From Eurosta solidaginis (taxonomy: Eukaryota; Arthropoda; Insecta; Diptera; Tephritidae): a stretch of 64,000 nucleotides of DNA. Shown here in pieces: positions 18,930 to 29,059 of this stretch. The notes under the pieces are model-generated. The model searched no databases. It was not told the DNA's origin and was given only the letters and a program-made list of their open reading frames with translations. The stretch covers positions 29,757,426 through 29,821,425 of the forward strand of contig NC_090321.1 of NCBI RefSeq assembly GCF_040869045.1. The letters are read 5' to 3'. The stretch's first letter is position 1. Each line of letters opens with the position of its first letter. The translations under genes and the position numbers were made by a program.

Positions 18930-21194
18930 TTAGCAACGCACGTACTCTCCATTGGCCGTCTTCACTGTCACGACTCGCACGCGACCGTCAGCTCCGGGAT
19001 GACTTCGAATTACCCTTGCGAGTGTCCACTTTGTCGGAGGGGTAGCTTCGTTAAAAATAGCTACAACATCACCTTCTTCAAAGTTTCGGGACGGCCAAAA
19101 CCACTTGCTACGACGTTGTAAGCTGACGAGATATTCGTCTCTCCAACGGCGCCAGAAGTGTCGTCTCAAGTTTGAAATTAGCTGCCACTGTTCGTGGAGA
19201 CTTCCCCGTAACCCTTGACCTTCAGGTTCCGGGATAGACTTAATCGGTTCACCGATGATAAAATGCCCTGGTGTAGGCGCTTCGAGATCGGTCGCACTTG
19301 TCGAAACTTCGCATAATGGGCGCGAGTTCACACAAGCTTCCACTTCCGTCAATAAAGTGTTGAATTCTTCGTAGAATAGTAGGGTTTCTCCCAAAACGCG
19401 TTTTAAATGGTATTTTATACGTTTTATACCAGTTTCCCAGTACCCGCCCATGTGTGGCGCGGTTGGTGGATTGAAGCGCCATTCTATATTGGACTCCGCA
19501 AAAAATGACTGCAGCGTATTGTCTGCCAAGCACTTGTCGTACATTGCGCGCAGCTCTTTCTCAGCTCCGACGAAATTCGTGCCATTATCGGAGAACATTG
19601 TTTTGCAAAAAACTCTACGATTGATGAATCGTTTGAAAGCGTTTAAGAACGCGGGTGTGGATAGGTCTCCGACAAATTCTAGGTGCATTGTACCAGTGCA
19701 CATACAAATAAATGAACAGATGTATCCTTTCGTAGATTTTACCCCTCTTCCATGCGTGAACTTGTACGAATAGGGGCCAGCGAAGTCTACGGCGGTGCGT
19801 GTGAAGCAGCGAACAAAGCTAATACGAGCGGCTGGAAGATCACCTATTGACTGCGTAGACGTGCGACGATTGAGGCAGGTACATTTTACGCACTTGTGAT
19901 AAATGCTACGAATTAGATTACGAGCACCAATAACCCAATAGCGACGTTGCAAAACCACCTGCATTATACGTGGTCCAGCGTGTAAAGTAAAACGATGAAT
20001 GTCGCAAATAATGAGAAGTGATAGCGGCGAGGTTTTGGGTAAAATTATTGGATGCCTGATATCCTGTGCGACTTCTGCGGATTTCAGTCGCCCACCTACG
20101 CGAAGAATTCTATTTGAGTCGAGAAACGGCTGTAAGCGCAAAAGGCTACTTCGCAACGGGATCGGTCTTTTTGCGCTGCAACGAGATATTTCGTTAGAAA
20201 TGTAAAAATTTTGATTATACTTAATTAAGCTGCGTTCCGCTTCTACTAACTCCAAACCACTTAGAGATCCATATCGTCTTTCAGCGAGACGTTGGATAGC
20301 AGCGCGAGCGTTGAAAATAAACCTTAAGGTGTAAGCTATGATTCGGCGCAACTTTAAAAGCGATGAATATTTTGTGATGACTGGCCAGTATTCTTCTGAG
20401 CTCGTCACATGGGCTACAACTTTGTTACGAAAGCCCAAATCTGTTATGTGTTGCTTCATAGAGGTTTCTTTCCAGGACTGATGTGTACCCTTCAGAAAAT
20501 CGGGCCCGTTCCACCACAGATCATGACGCAGTAGTTCGGATGGCGATATTCCCCTAGAAGCACAATCAGCTGGGTTCAATTCAGATCGCACATGATTCCA
20601 ACATTCTGGAGGCAAGATCTCTTGAATGTCGGCAACGCGATTAGCAATAAAGGTCGTCCATCTGCTGGGATGTGCTTGTAGCCAGACTAAGGTAATCGTT
20701 GAATCAGTCCAACCATACAGCGGATAACGTAGATTACACCAACTGGTCAAAATGCTTCTCACTAATTTCGAAGCCAGATGCGCTGCACAAAGTTCGAGAC
20801 GAGGCAGAGTTGTTGTCTTAAGCGGTGCCAACTTGGTTTTCGCCGAGATGAGAGAAACAGTTATTGCGCCGTCCTGTTGCAAGGTACGGGCGTAGACAGC
20901 AGCAGCATAAGCGCGCTCGGACGCGTCAGCGAAGACATGAAGTTCCGTAAACGAACCAACCGATCCGCATCCTAGCCAGTGTCTAACCTTCAACTCCTTC
21001 AGTTTTTGCAGCTCATAACGATGATTCTGCCATGACTTTGAGATTGCGTCAGGTATCTTGTCGTCCCATCCAACTGCAGAGCGCCAAACGTCTTGGAACC
21101 AGATTTTGGAGTTAATTGTCACAGGAGCCAGCAGACCTAGAGGGTCAAAAAGCGTGCTGTCATCTGAAAGAAATGATCTCTTGGTCAAATTCAC
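18930..21194 (-). CDS. pol (partial): BEL/Pao Pol C-terminal half: RNase H, integrase, DUF5641-like tail
   Basis: An open frame of 754 codons. The first residues (FDPLGLLAPVTI, ~16-27) are the start of the Pao/Peptidase_A17 Pfam region, which is really the RT-RNase H connection. RNase H acidic positions: D90 in VFADAS, E134 in RLELCAA, D164 in GWTDSTI, D189 in RVADI. Integrase zinc-binding HHCC: H400, H405, C435, C438. Integrase catalytic triad: D470 (TAVDFAGP), D536 (FSDNGTNF), E587 (GGYWETGIK). A DUF5641-like C-terminal region spans ~660-750 (WRRWRDEYL..LQRRSKW, VVAIF..A.PPTKW.L.RV). The listed start is simply the first possible codon after a frame break at ~21210; the natural protein is continuous with RT. 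Catalytic residues look intact. Confidence 0.92.
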   Translation of the reverse strand: MNLTKRSFLSDDSTLFDPLGLLAPVTINSKIWFQDVWRSAVGWDDKIPDAISKSWQNHRYELQKLKELKVRHWLGCGSVGSFTELHVFADASERAYAAAVYARTLQQDGAITVSLISAKTKLAPLKTTTLPRLELCAAHLASKLVRSILTSWCNLRYPLYGWTDSTITLVWLQAHPSRWTTFIANRVADIQEILPPECWNHVRSELNPADCASRGISPSELLRHDLWWNGPDFLKGTHQSWKETSMKQHITDLGFRNKVVAHVTSSEEYWPVITKYSSLLKLRRIIAYTLRFIFNARAAIQRLAERRYGSLSGLELVEAERSLIKYNQNFYISNEISRCSAKRPIPLRSSLLRLQPFLDSNRILRVGGRLKSAEVAQDIRHPIILPKTSPLSLLIICDIHRFTLHAGPRIMQVVLQRRYWVIGARNLIRSIYHKCVKCTCLNRRTSTQSIGDLPAARISFVRCFTRTAVDFAGPYSYKFTHGRGVKSTKGYICSFICMCTGTMHLEFVGDLSTPAFLNAFKRFINRRVFCKTMFSDNGTNFVGAEKELRAMYDKCLADNTLQSFFAESNIEWRFNPPTAPHMGGYWETGIKRIKYHLKRVLGETLLFYEEFNTLLTEVEACVNSRPLCEVSTSATDLEAPTPGHFIIGEPIKSIPEPEGQGLRGSLHEQWQLISNLRRHFWRRWRDEYLVSLQRRSKWFWPSRNFEEGDVVAIFNEATPPTKWTLARVIRSHPGADGRVRVVTVKTANGEYVRC

Positions 21195-21210
21195 AGGTTC
21201 CTTCTTAAGG

Positions 21211-21690
21211 TTAACCTAAAGTGAATATATTTCCCTCGGTGTCCCACAATAAACCCAAAGCATGAACATCCTTGCCATCGACTACGTAATGTGCTACGCT
21301 TCTAGCGGCTTCAGCGATACTTTCGTTCAACTCCTTACAGTTTGATGCCCATTTTCTAAGTTCGAAGCCACCTTCCTCTAAAATCTCAGATACAGTCTTT
21401 TGAAGCGACTGCAGTTCAGCTTGGCAAGATGCACCAGTAAGAAGATCATCCATGTAGAAGTCGTTTAAGATGACTGAAGTGGTCTTTTCGCAGCTGTTCG
21501 AAGAATCCTTTGCGGTTTGTTGTAAGGCCTTTACAGCTAAATGAGACGTAACTGCGACACCATATGTTACGCGTAGTATGCGGTAATCTTGAATTGGCGA
21601 AGACGGATGATTACGCCAAACTATACGATGCAAATCAACGTGCTTTGGCGAGTCGCAGACCTGGCGGATGATGCGGCATGTAGTAGACAC
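21211..21690 (-). pseudogene. pol (partial): BEL/Pao reverse transcriptase, C-terminal palm
   Basis: Contains VDLHRIVWRNHP, IQDYRILRVTYGV and the RT catalytic box FYMDDLLTGA at about residues 98-107, then ELRKWASN and HALGLLWD, all typical of BEL/Pao RT. The frame starts abruptly at RQVCDSPKHVDL, at a junction where the segment with RT motif A (the first catalytic aspartate) is missing; ~70 residues are lost relative to the family. It ends after NIFTLG in a short frameshift that separates it from the RNase H-integrase frame. RT is therefore non-functional despite the preserved YMDD-type box. Confidence 0.88.
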
Positions 21691-22675
21691 CCTTGCTCGT
21701 TGATTCGGTTACAGGTTCCATATGGCCCATATCTAAAAGCTCTTGCATGAATTCATTAAAGCGGCATTGCAAGTCGTTATCACGAGCAAGCCTTTGCTCG
21801 ATGCGTAGCAGACTGCGGACTGCAAAATCGCGCGAATCACCCAATGGTACATCAACTTTCAGCGGTAACTCCACTAGAAAGCGACCATCGGGTGACCTTT
21901 GATGTGTAGAAGCGAAATGATCTTCGCAAAAGCGCTCTTCATGTGTAAAATAAGTTTTACGCGGAGATTCCTCAAGATCCCATAGTCTGGTTAAAGCTCG
22001 ATCTAGTCGCAAGTCACAGTGCAACGACTGTACTTTATACGTTGACGACGAAGTATTGACACTTCCATTCAAGGTCCATCCAAACACGGTTTTTTGCGCA
22101 ATGGGTGTGCCAGGTGGTCCTTTACGAAGCTCGGCACAGATGAGAGAAGACATAAAATACATTCCGACCAGAATGTCTATGCGACCTGGTTTCATGAACT
22201 GCGGGTTCGCCAGAACCAATCCCCGAATATGAGGCCATTCAGGAATGTCTAACATTTGTGACGGCAAGTCACCTGTGATTTTTGGCAGAACTAAGGCGTC
22301 TACAGAGTAGCGGTCATCCGAAAAATGCGACGACAGTAGAAGTGATGTCTCACCTCTGCATATACCTCCCTGAGATGAACCAATCCCAGTGACGAATACG
22401 GACGACGATGTGCGGGATAGTCCCAAGCGCTGAACACAAGCCTCGGTTACAAACGTGGCATGTGAACTCGAATCAAATAATAGGCGAGCTGTCTGCCATC
22501 GATCGGAGTAATCGCGAACCTTCACAGAAACGGTGGCCAGCAAGACGGTGTATTGCCTCACAGGTAGCGGGTCGGTTTCGGAACTCAGACACGATGTGAC
22601 AGAATTGGTAGCAGTATTCGACGGAGAACTAATGGGAGAGGATTCAGGATTGGTTAAAGCAGTTGGCTGGACCAT
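21635..22675 (-). pseudogene. pol (partial): BEL/Pao aspartic protease and RT N-terminus
   Basis: The DUF1758-type retropepsin begins near residue 40 (YTVLLATVSVKV) with the active-site region RLLFDSSSHATFV (D68), followed by ACVQRLGL. The usual D-S/T-G triad reads D-S-S here, which should impair the fireman's-grip loop. Further on are DILVGMYFM, KTVFGWTLNG, LWDLEE, EERFCEDHF and GRFLVELPLK, then the RT N-terminus (LQCRFNEFMQELLDMGHMEP, GVYYMPHH). The frame then runs out at the RT deletion junction near 21680. It is in the same frame as the zinc-knuckle piece upstream, separated by an in-frame TAA at 22718-22720. Confidence 0.88.
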
Positions 22676-22717
22676 GTTAGACGGAGCAACCGAAATGGTG
22701 CGTGGGGCCTCAGCGAT

Positions 22718-23002
22718 TTAATGAGCGGATGTGGTGTTAGCGGTACACGCTCCTATACCATGGAGCAGCGTATGATGGCGTTGATGACATATTCGGCAAT
22801 TGGATGTGCTATTGCAGCGATCTTTGAAGTGCCCTGGACTCAGACAGTTTAAACAAGCTTTAGAATCTTTAAGAAACTTGGACTTGGCAGTGGAATCTAA
22901 AATGCGGAATTTGTCACAAGTATAAATCTTGTGACCTGCTTTACAATACATACAACGTGTTCCACGCCTCTGTATAATTAGCGTCGCTAATCTGGAACCC
23001 AT
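22718..23002 (-). pseudogene. gag (partial): BEL Gag C-terminus with CCHC zinc knuckles
   Basis: Contains CMYCKAGHKIYTC and, further on, CLNCLSPGHFKDRC, a typical CX2CX4HX4C knuckle, then CRICHQRHHTLLH, the BEL-specific third cysteine/histidine block. These bind genomic RNA in the particle. The first residues (MGSRLATLIIQRRG) are an out-of-frame reading of Gag sequence that encodes ISDANYTEAWNTL in the other frame; the genuine part starts at CMYC. The frame ends in TAA (22718-22720), followed without frame change by the protease region. Confidence 0.85.
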
Positions 23003-23513
23003 TAATTAAGCTAAGTGCTTCTCCCTTTAAACAACTACGCAGATAATGTAGCTTTTTTACGCCTGACAAAGTATAATTGTTGTCCACTAACGAACAAAAA
23101 GCATCGTAAAAAGCGATCCATTCAGTGGAATCACCAGCGAATGATTGAAGGTCCATTTTAGGCAGTCGTATGGATGCAGATACGGTTGCTGACAATGATA
23201 TTGGTTGCGATACAGATTCAGCTCTACATTTCTGCACGCGCTTAAAATTGGCTAACGCCGTGCAGTACCAGGTTTCGGCCTGAATGCGAGCATTTTCCTC
23301 CACCTCAATTTTGTCGGCTCCACACGAAACTTCTACTGCATCTTGCGCGGTGTTAAAATGAGCCCATTGCTCACCCAACAATGTAAGATAACTCTCAACA
23401 TTCTCGACATCCAAAATAAAAGCGTCGTCCTTACTTTTCGTCATATACCGCTTAATGGCGTTAAGGGCAGAATCACGCGTTTTGACGAAAGTAGACATTG
23501 TAGTTCGCAGCAA
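22941..23513 (-). pseudogene. gag (partial): BEL Gag N-terminal part (DUF1759-like)
   Basis: 190 codons. The likely natural start is the second methionine (MSTFVKTRDSALNAIKRYM), by similarity to BEL Gag starts. It contains LPKMDLQSFAGDSTEWIAFY, KLHYLRSCLKGEALSLINGF and DANYTEAWNTL, the DUF1759 signature region. After AWNTL the frame ends (YVL stop) and the zinc knuckles follow at once in another frame. In intact relatives roughly 120-150 residues lie between these blocks, so an internal deletion removed the C-terminal capsid-like part and shifted the frame. Confidence 0.85.
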
Positions 23514-23708
23514 AAAAAAATTATAAAAATGGAAGAGTCGAATGTACGTATGTAATTTATGTATGTATATATTTCTCCGGCGGTTTGTTTGCTGCTGCTT
23601 GCAGGGGGCAACTCAAAGGCGATACGAATTACAGGATTAAAAAGATGAAAAAAAACGTAGATCGAAATCTGTAGTAGCGGTCAAATGAATGTCACGGCGG
23701 ACCTCCAA

Positions 23709-23880
23709 TGTAAGACTGTGACACCTACTTAAATTTCCGATGCGACGATTTGTATGTGTTTTGCAAATATATTTAAATGCGAATATCTTTCTTTATATAT
23801 ACTTGCACAGCTTAGCAGATTCGGCTCGTAAGGATCAAAAATGTGAAAAATGTTGTGAATATGCAAATACGGACTCAACA
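23709..23880 (-). repeat. BEL 5' terminal region (putative, non-matching 5' LTR)
   Basis: Outer end TGTTGAGTCCGTATTTGC on the minus strand; the first 29 bp (23852-23880) match the 3' LTR start (18722-18750) at 28 of 29 positions. Beyond that the two are unrelated. A plausible inner end is CTTACA at 23709, directly followed by TGGAGGTCCGCCG (23695-23707), a possible tRNA primer-binding site because it starts TGG. The inner boundary is inferred, not proven. Confidence 0.6.
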
Positions 23881-24190
23881 GTATCAATACTTTATCTTTA
23901 AGTGCCGAAGTGATCCGTGCTTCATCCACCACCTCAAACCGCGCATTCGTGGCTTGGCTTTGGAACAACTTCCTGCTGCTACTGCAAGCTCGCGATGTCT
24001 TCACACGCTATCATCTTCACACAATTGTACCACCCACCTCCCCCGCAATAAAGGTTTGAAGCGGCTATCTTGGTTGTTACCGCAACATCTTGAGCATTCA
24101 GCTAATAAGCTCCCTTTACACGGATCTCCACCTTTCAGTAGTCATCTGCATAAAAGTCCCGGTATTGGGAAGGCACCGTTGGAATACAGC
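23881..24190 (-). pseudogene. Right flank of BEL insertion: LINE ORF1-like relic
   Basis: Begins with the second GTATC and aligns with 29987-30150. Shared blocks include GCxxCATxCACCAxxTCAAA and CGCACGCTATCAxCTTCACA-like sequence. The paralogue at 29930-30170 has no insertion at this point, so the two halves (18301-18373 and 23881-24190) were one relic before the BEL element arrived. Confidence 0.65.
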
Positions 24191-26065
24191 TGAATCCTCT
24201 GGCTTCAAATCGCACAAAAGGCACGGTGTGTTATGTGTACCCTAGATTAGGGGATTTGCAGTTCCTAGTCAGCCCTCCTATGAAGCAAAACACACGAGCG
24301 ACCTATTTCACAAAAAATTTGTAAAATTTTAGCTCAGAGAAAGCGTTTTTGAATAAACTTTTCGATGAAGAGAACTACCGTCGATACCATATATTGCCAA
24401 TCTCTATTCGAACGGCTTTCCGTCAACCTTTGTAAAGTTGGGTTTGAACAAATAGGGTTGAGGCAATGTGCCATCTTCAGTTCGAATTTAAAAAACAATT
24501 TAGTAATACCTTTATTTATAAAATTTCTTTCACTTATTTTATATAAACTTCAATGTCTTGAAGATCCAATTTTAATCTATACTTTTTATATTCTTTTGAT
24601 TTTTTTTTTGCGTTCTAAAGTTTCAGTAATTCGTACTTAGCATTCCTTAAAGAATTTTTGCAATAAAATTCTATATCATTTAATATTTCGTATCAACTGA
24701 TATAATTTTATGCCCATGTTATAATGCTTTCTACGTAAGTATGTATGTGTGCACACAATCCAGAGAAAAATATTGGAAAATAAGGAGCAAATTGCTATAC
24801 CAAAGCATTAAATATAAAATGTCAGACTGACGCTAGAAAATATTAATAAAAGTTATCGAAGCAAATAAATGGCAAATAACTGTTAAAGGACTGCAAAAAG
24901 AAGTTGACTTTTATTATTTCACATTTATATCTGTATTTGTGTGTGCGGTGAAAACTTAAAGGAACATGAATGCGTTAAACTACAGTGACAGTCACATAAA
25001 TAGCACACTTTTATTCAATTTTTATTTTTGTTGCAAGTTCATATGTATTTTGATTTTTAATATAAATATAAATACCCTATTGCGATTGCAGAATGGAATA
25101 TCAACCTATCTCGACTGCAGTTTCGAAAACGAACTGTAACAGAGAACCTTTGAAAAATCCTCTAATTCAGAACTTTCTCGGGATTTTATTACTAACAAAC
25201 TATCTAAGAATTTGTTTCAAAAAGGCTCTACCTAAAGATGAATTTGATACATTTTAAAGTTGAAAAGGCCTTTTAAGAAAAAAATTAGAGGGCGCGTTCT
25301 TCAACTGAATACTGAGAAAGAATATTTTTGAAACAAATCTTGAGATAGGACGTTTTTGAAAACTAAACTGAAACTACGCCATAGGTTTAGAATTTAAAAG
25401 AAATTCAGGGATTTCTCATCCCAATAAGGCATTTTAAATTTTTTGAATCATGCATGAATGAGTTCATATGAGGAAAGTACTCAGTGATTGTACATTAACC
25501 AAAAGATAAGAATATCATGAAAAGTAGGAGAAAGAGAAGAGGACAACAAATAACGGAGAATAATTATATCGATAATAGTAGTTTTGATGAAGGAAGGAAA
25601 GAAAAGAACGAAAAAGAAAGGTAAGGAATGAAAGAATAGAATAGAGATGAATTGAGAGTTAATGAAAATAGAATTAAGAAATATATTATACCCAAAATAT
25701 TAGTACATAGCGCTTCCTGACCAATTAAAAAAATGTATTGCAGAGTATCAGTGTTGGGTAACGAAAAACTCAAATAGATAAAAAAAAATCCGTTCAGTTG
25801 GTTTATACATTAAGCTCACATGCAGAGCTGCAATTTTCTTTTTAGATCACAGTCGGTTTCTCATAAGGGGTTAAACTCATACATTTTTAACCATTTTTTT
25901 TGAGTTACCTCTGAGCTAAAAAGACAACTTTCCATTCTGCAGATGAGCACTAGGAAATATAGTTTTTTACCCTACAAATTTTTTTTGGATAGGCGAATTA
26001 TTTTTCGTATATTGAGTTAAATTTTTTACTTTTAAGCCGCTTTAGCAACTACCAAGTAGTATATA
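24190..26065. other. Unassigned AT-rich DNA
   Basis: 24190-25080 shows nothing recognised. 25100-25440 has weak, irregular recurrence of TTTGAAAA/AGGCNTTTTAA-like words, possibly a very old array. No coding signal. Confidence 0.45.
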
Positions 26066-26068
26066 TGC

Positions 26069-26420
26069 AGAGCTGGATAGTAATGATTACTTTAGGTAAT
26101 CAATTACCGTCATTTCCCCATTACGTGTACTTGAGGAAAGTAATCAATTCCTTTCCTAAACAGCAAAGGAATTGATTACATTTAAATTCCGCAAAAAAAT
26201 ACCAAAATAATTTCGTGTTTTGAGGCTCAAGTACAAAAAATTTTTTATTTGTAATTGAAAAAAAAAAATACTTTGCTCAAATGTAATTTCTGCGCCAGTA
26301 CTTTCGAAAGGAATTGTAAATGTAATTGAAATTTTTAAAACTACATTACAACGAATGCCAAATATAATTAATAATTTCCCATTCCTCAAAGGAAGCGCAA
26401 AAGTAATTGAAAATTCTTAG
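26069..26420 (+). mobile_element. MITE-like dispersed repeat, copy 1
   Basis: Starts CAGAGCTGGATAGTAATGAT and contains AGCAAAGGAATTGATTACAT, GTACTTTCGAAAGGAAT and CCATTCCTCAAAGGAA. An inverted copy is at 31196-31570 with the same words in the same order. Both are dominated by AATTAC/GTAATT. No coding capacity. The right end abuts DINE-1-like copy C. Confidence 0.75.
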
Positions 26421-26425
26421 TGTAA

Positions 26426-28096
26426 ACAAGTAAGGAAGGCTAAGTTCGGGTGAAACCGAACATTACACACTCAGCTGAGAGCTTTGGAGACAAAATAAGG
26501 GAAAATCACCTTTTAGGAAAATGAACCTAGGGTAACCCTGGAATGTGTTTGTATGACATGTTTATCAAATGGAAGGTATTAAAGAGTATTTAAAAAGGGA
26601 GTGGGCCATAGTTCTATAGGTGGACGCCATTTTGGGATATGGCCATAAAGGTGGACCAGGGGTGACTCTAGAATGTATTTTTACGTTATGGGTATCAAAT
26701 TAAAGGTATTAATGAGGGTATTAAAGGAAGTGGCCCTTAGTTGTATATGTGAAGGCGTTTTCGAGATATCGGTCAAAATGTGGACCAGGGTGACCCAGAA
26801 CATCATCTGTCGTGAACCGCTAATTTATTTATATATTTCCAAGATTCCAAGGGCTTTTGATAACGCCCTGCAGAACTTTTTCATTTTCTTCTACTTAATA
26901 TGGCAGGTGTCACACCCATTTTACAAAGTTTTTTCTAAAGTAATATTTTGCGTCAATAAACTAATCCAAATACCATGTTTCATCCCTTTTTTCATATTTG
27001 ATATAGAATTATGGCATTTTTTTCATTTTTCGTAATTTTCCATATCGAAAAAGTGGGCGTGGCCATAATCCGATTTCGATCATTTTTTATACCAAGATAA
27101 AGTGAGTGCAGATAAGTACGTGAACAAGGTTTAGTAAAGATATATCGATTTTTGCTCAAGTTGTCTTGTTAACGGCCGAGCGGAAGGACAGACGGTCGAC
27201 TGTGTAGAAAAACTGGGCGTGGCTTCAACCGATTTCGCCCATTTTCACAGAAAACAGTTACCGTCATATAGTCTATGCCCCTACCAAATTTCACAAGGAT
27301 TGGTAAATTTTTTTTAGACTTATGGCATTAAAAGTATTCTATACAAACTAAATTAGAAAGGGCGGAGCCACGCCCATTTTGAAATTTTCTTTTATTTTTA
27401 TATTTTGTTGTACCATATCATTACAGAAGTTGAATGTTGACATAATTTACTTATATACAGTAAAGATATTAAATTTTTTGTTAAAATTTTACTTTTAAAA
27501 AAATTTTTTTTAAAAAGTGGGCGTGTTCTTCATCTCATTTAGCTAGTTTTTATTTAGCACTTATACAGTAATAATAGTAACGTTCCTGCCAAATTTCATC
27601 ATGATATCTTCAACGACTGCCAAATTATAGCCTCCAAAACTTTTAGATTACCTTCTTTTAAAAGTGGGCGGTGCCACGCCCATTCTCAAAAATTTTACTA
27701 AGTTTCTATTCTGCGTCACGAGGTCAATCTAATTACCAAGTTTCATCGCTTTGTCCGACTTTGGTAATGAATTATCGCACTTTTTCAGTTTTTCTAAATT
27801 TTCGATATCGAAAAAGTGGGCGTGGTTGTAGTTCGATTTCGTTCATTTTAAATTGCGATCTGAGATTAGCATCCAGGAACCTACGTACCAAATTTCATCA
27901 AGATACCTCAAAATTTACTCAAGTTATCGTGTTTACGGAAGGAGGACGGACGGACATGGCTAAATAAATTTCTTTTTTCGCCCAGATCATTTTGATATAT
28001 AGAAGTCCATATTTATCTCGATTAGTTTATGCCGTTACGGATTACCGTTATGCGAACAAAGTTAATATACTCTGTGAGCTCTGATCAGCTGAGTAT
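26426..28096 (-). mobile_element. DINE-1/Helentron-like element, copy C
   Basis: Reverse of copy B: starts ACAAGTAAGGAAGGCTAAG with the hairpin GTTCGGGTGAAACCGAAC, then CTCAGCTGAG, about two central 130 bp units (26520-26800), AAAAGTGGGCGTGG boxes (27044, 27516, 27814), GGACGGACGGACATGG (27945), and ends ACTCTGTGAGCTCTGATCAG then CTGAGTAT. Fewer central repeats than B account for the shorter length. Confidence 0.9.
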
Positions 28097-28139
28097 GAAA
28101 ATATGTTTGCGATTCAAGCGGTGATTTTATGAGGCCATA

Positions 28140-28900
28140 TAACTCCTTCGACCATAAGAAAATGTTGGTAAAACACAAGCACAGTCTTCAATGACTGGCA
28201 ATTGATTTCTCCTTGCCATATATGAGGAAGGGTATGGTAAGACTGTATCATCGTCGTTTAGATTTGCTGTTGAGCGGCCGGCCAATTGCTTTGTAAGTGG
28301 CTAGCAACGTTTCTTCATCTTTTCCCTTGCTACTGGCAAGCGAATTTTACTCCTAAGATCTTTGAATGACTGAAAATCGGTAGCGCAACACCATCGACGT
28401 GAACGTCAATTATTCCACGTCGCAAAAGAGAGTGGCCGCGGATTTTGTCGGCTAGGTTCAGATAATTTGCAGTATATCTTTTTATACAAAGGAGAAAGGG
28501 TGAACCTTCTATATCTGGGAATAGAGTACCGTGGTTGACTGTGTCAAAAGCTTTTGACAGCGCTGTTAGTGCTATGTATTTTGCGGAAACGATGCTGATG
28601 AGTGGCTAGGCGAAGATTCGCAGTAAACTGACGGAGCAGGAAAGTTTCCAATGTCTTCGCTACTGGCGAACGGAATGATGCCGTTCGTTATGACTCACCT
28701 TAGTTAGCCGTTTTTCCACGCTTGAAAACGTACGTCAGGCAGCTTTCTCCCTCAGCGCCGTAATGTTTTAGCATTGGCATGGCTACTCCATCTGGACCTG
28801 TTGATTTAGAAGGTTTAGCTTTTTTCATGGCATCTTCAACCTCTGTGGGGTTATGGTAACGGGTCACCAGTCGTGTTTGTGTCTATGTTCCCCTCTGTTT
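28140..28900 (-). pseudogene. Jockey-clade LINE reverse transcriptase relic
   Basis: Minus-strand blocks in order: VEDAMKKAKPSKSTGPDGVA then MPMLKHYG (RT motif 'K..K..GPDG....ML'), KTLETFLLRQFTANLRLATH then QHRFRKIHST, SKAFDTVNHGTLF (RT motif A region), NLADKIRGHSLLRRGIIDVH and VDGVALPIFSHSKILGVKFA, and ASHLQSNWPAAQQQ. The order matches Jockey-type RT. A deletion joins the HST segment to the motif A segment, removing ~30 residues; there are several frameshifts, and the YADD box is missing before the NLADKIRGH block. It is inactive. Confidence 0.8.
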
Positions 28901-29059
28901 GCACGTCATCTGGCCTTGTCTACTGAAGGAAGCATTAAAAATTGCCGGCAAAAACCGCTCACGTATGTCCTCGAGTCCCCAGAGTTGTATCGCCAAAGGT
29001 GATGGATATATTATCATTGTGTTCTTTTCGAGTTAGACAAGGATTTGACGATTGACCCC

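Larger units (their letters stand above)
18374..23880 (-). mobile_element. BEL/Pao-type LTR retrotransposon, damaged copy
   Basis: A 5.5 kb minus-strand element between GTATC duplications. Order on the minus strand: 5' terminal region (23880 down), gag, CCHC knuckle, aspartic protease, RT, RNase H, integrase, polypurine tract, 3' LTR. Outer ends are TGTTGAGTC...CAACA. Gag and RT carry internal deletions, and the coding region occupies different frames in succession, whereas intact relatives have one Gag-Pol frame. RNase H-integrase is intact over 754 codons. The two terminal regions share only 29 bp, so they are not a normal LTR pair. Inactive as it stands. Confidence 0.9.

Noticed and set aside
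19249..19773. Additional frames inside the BEL pol region on both strands
   Set aside because: Shadows of the 754-codon RNase H-integrase frame.
23695..23707. BEL primer-binding site complementary to a specific tRNA
   Set aside because: Starts with TGG as expected, but I could not match it to a particular tRNA 3' end from memory, and the LTR boundary is itself uncertain; kept only as a remark.
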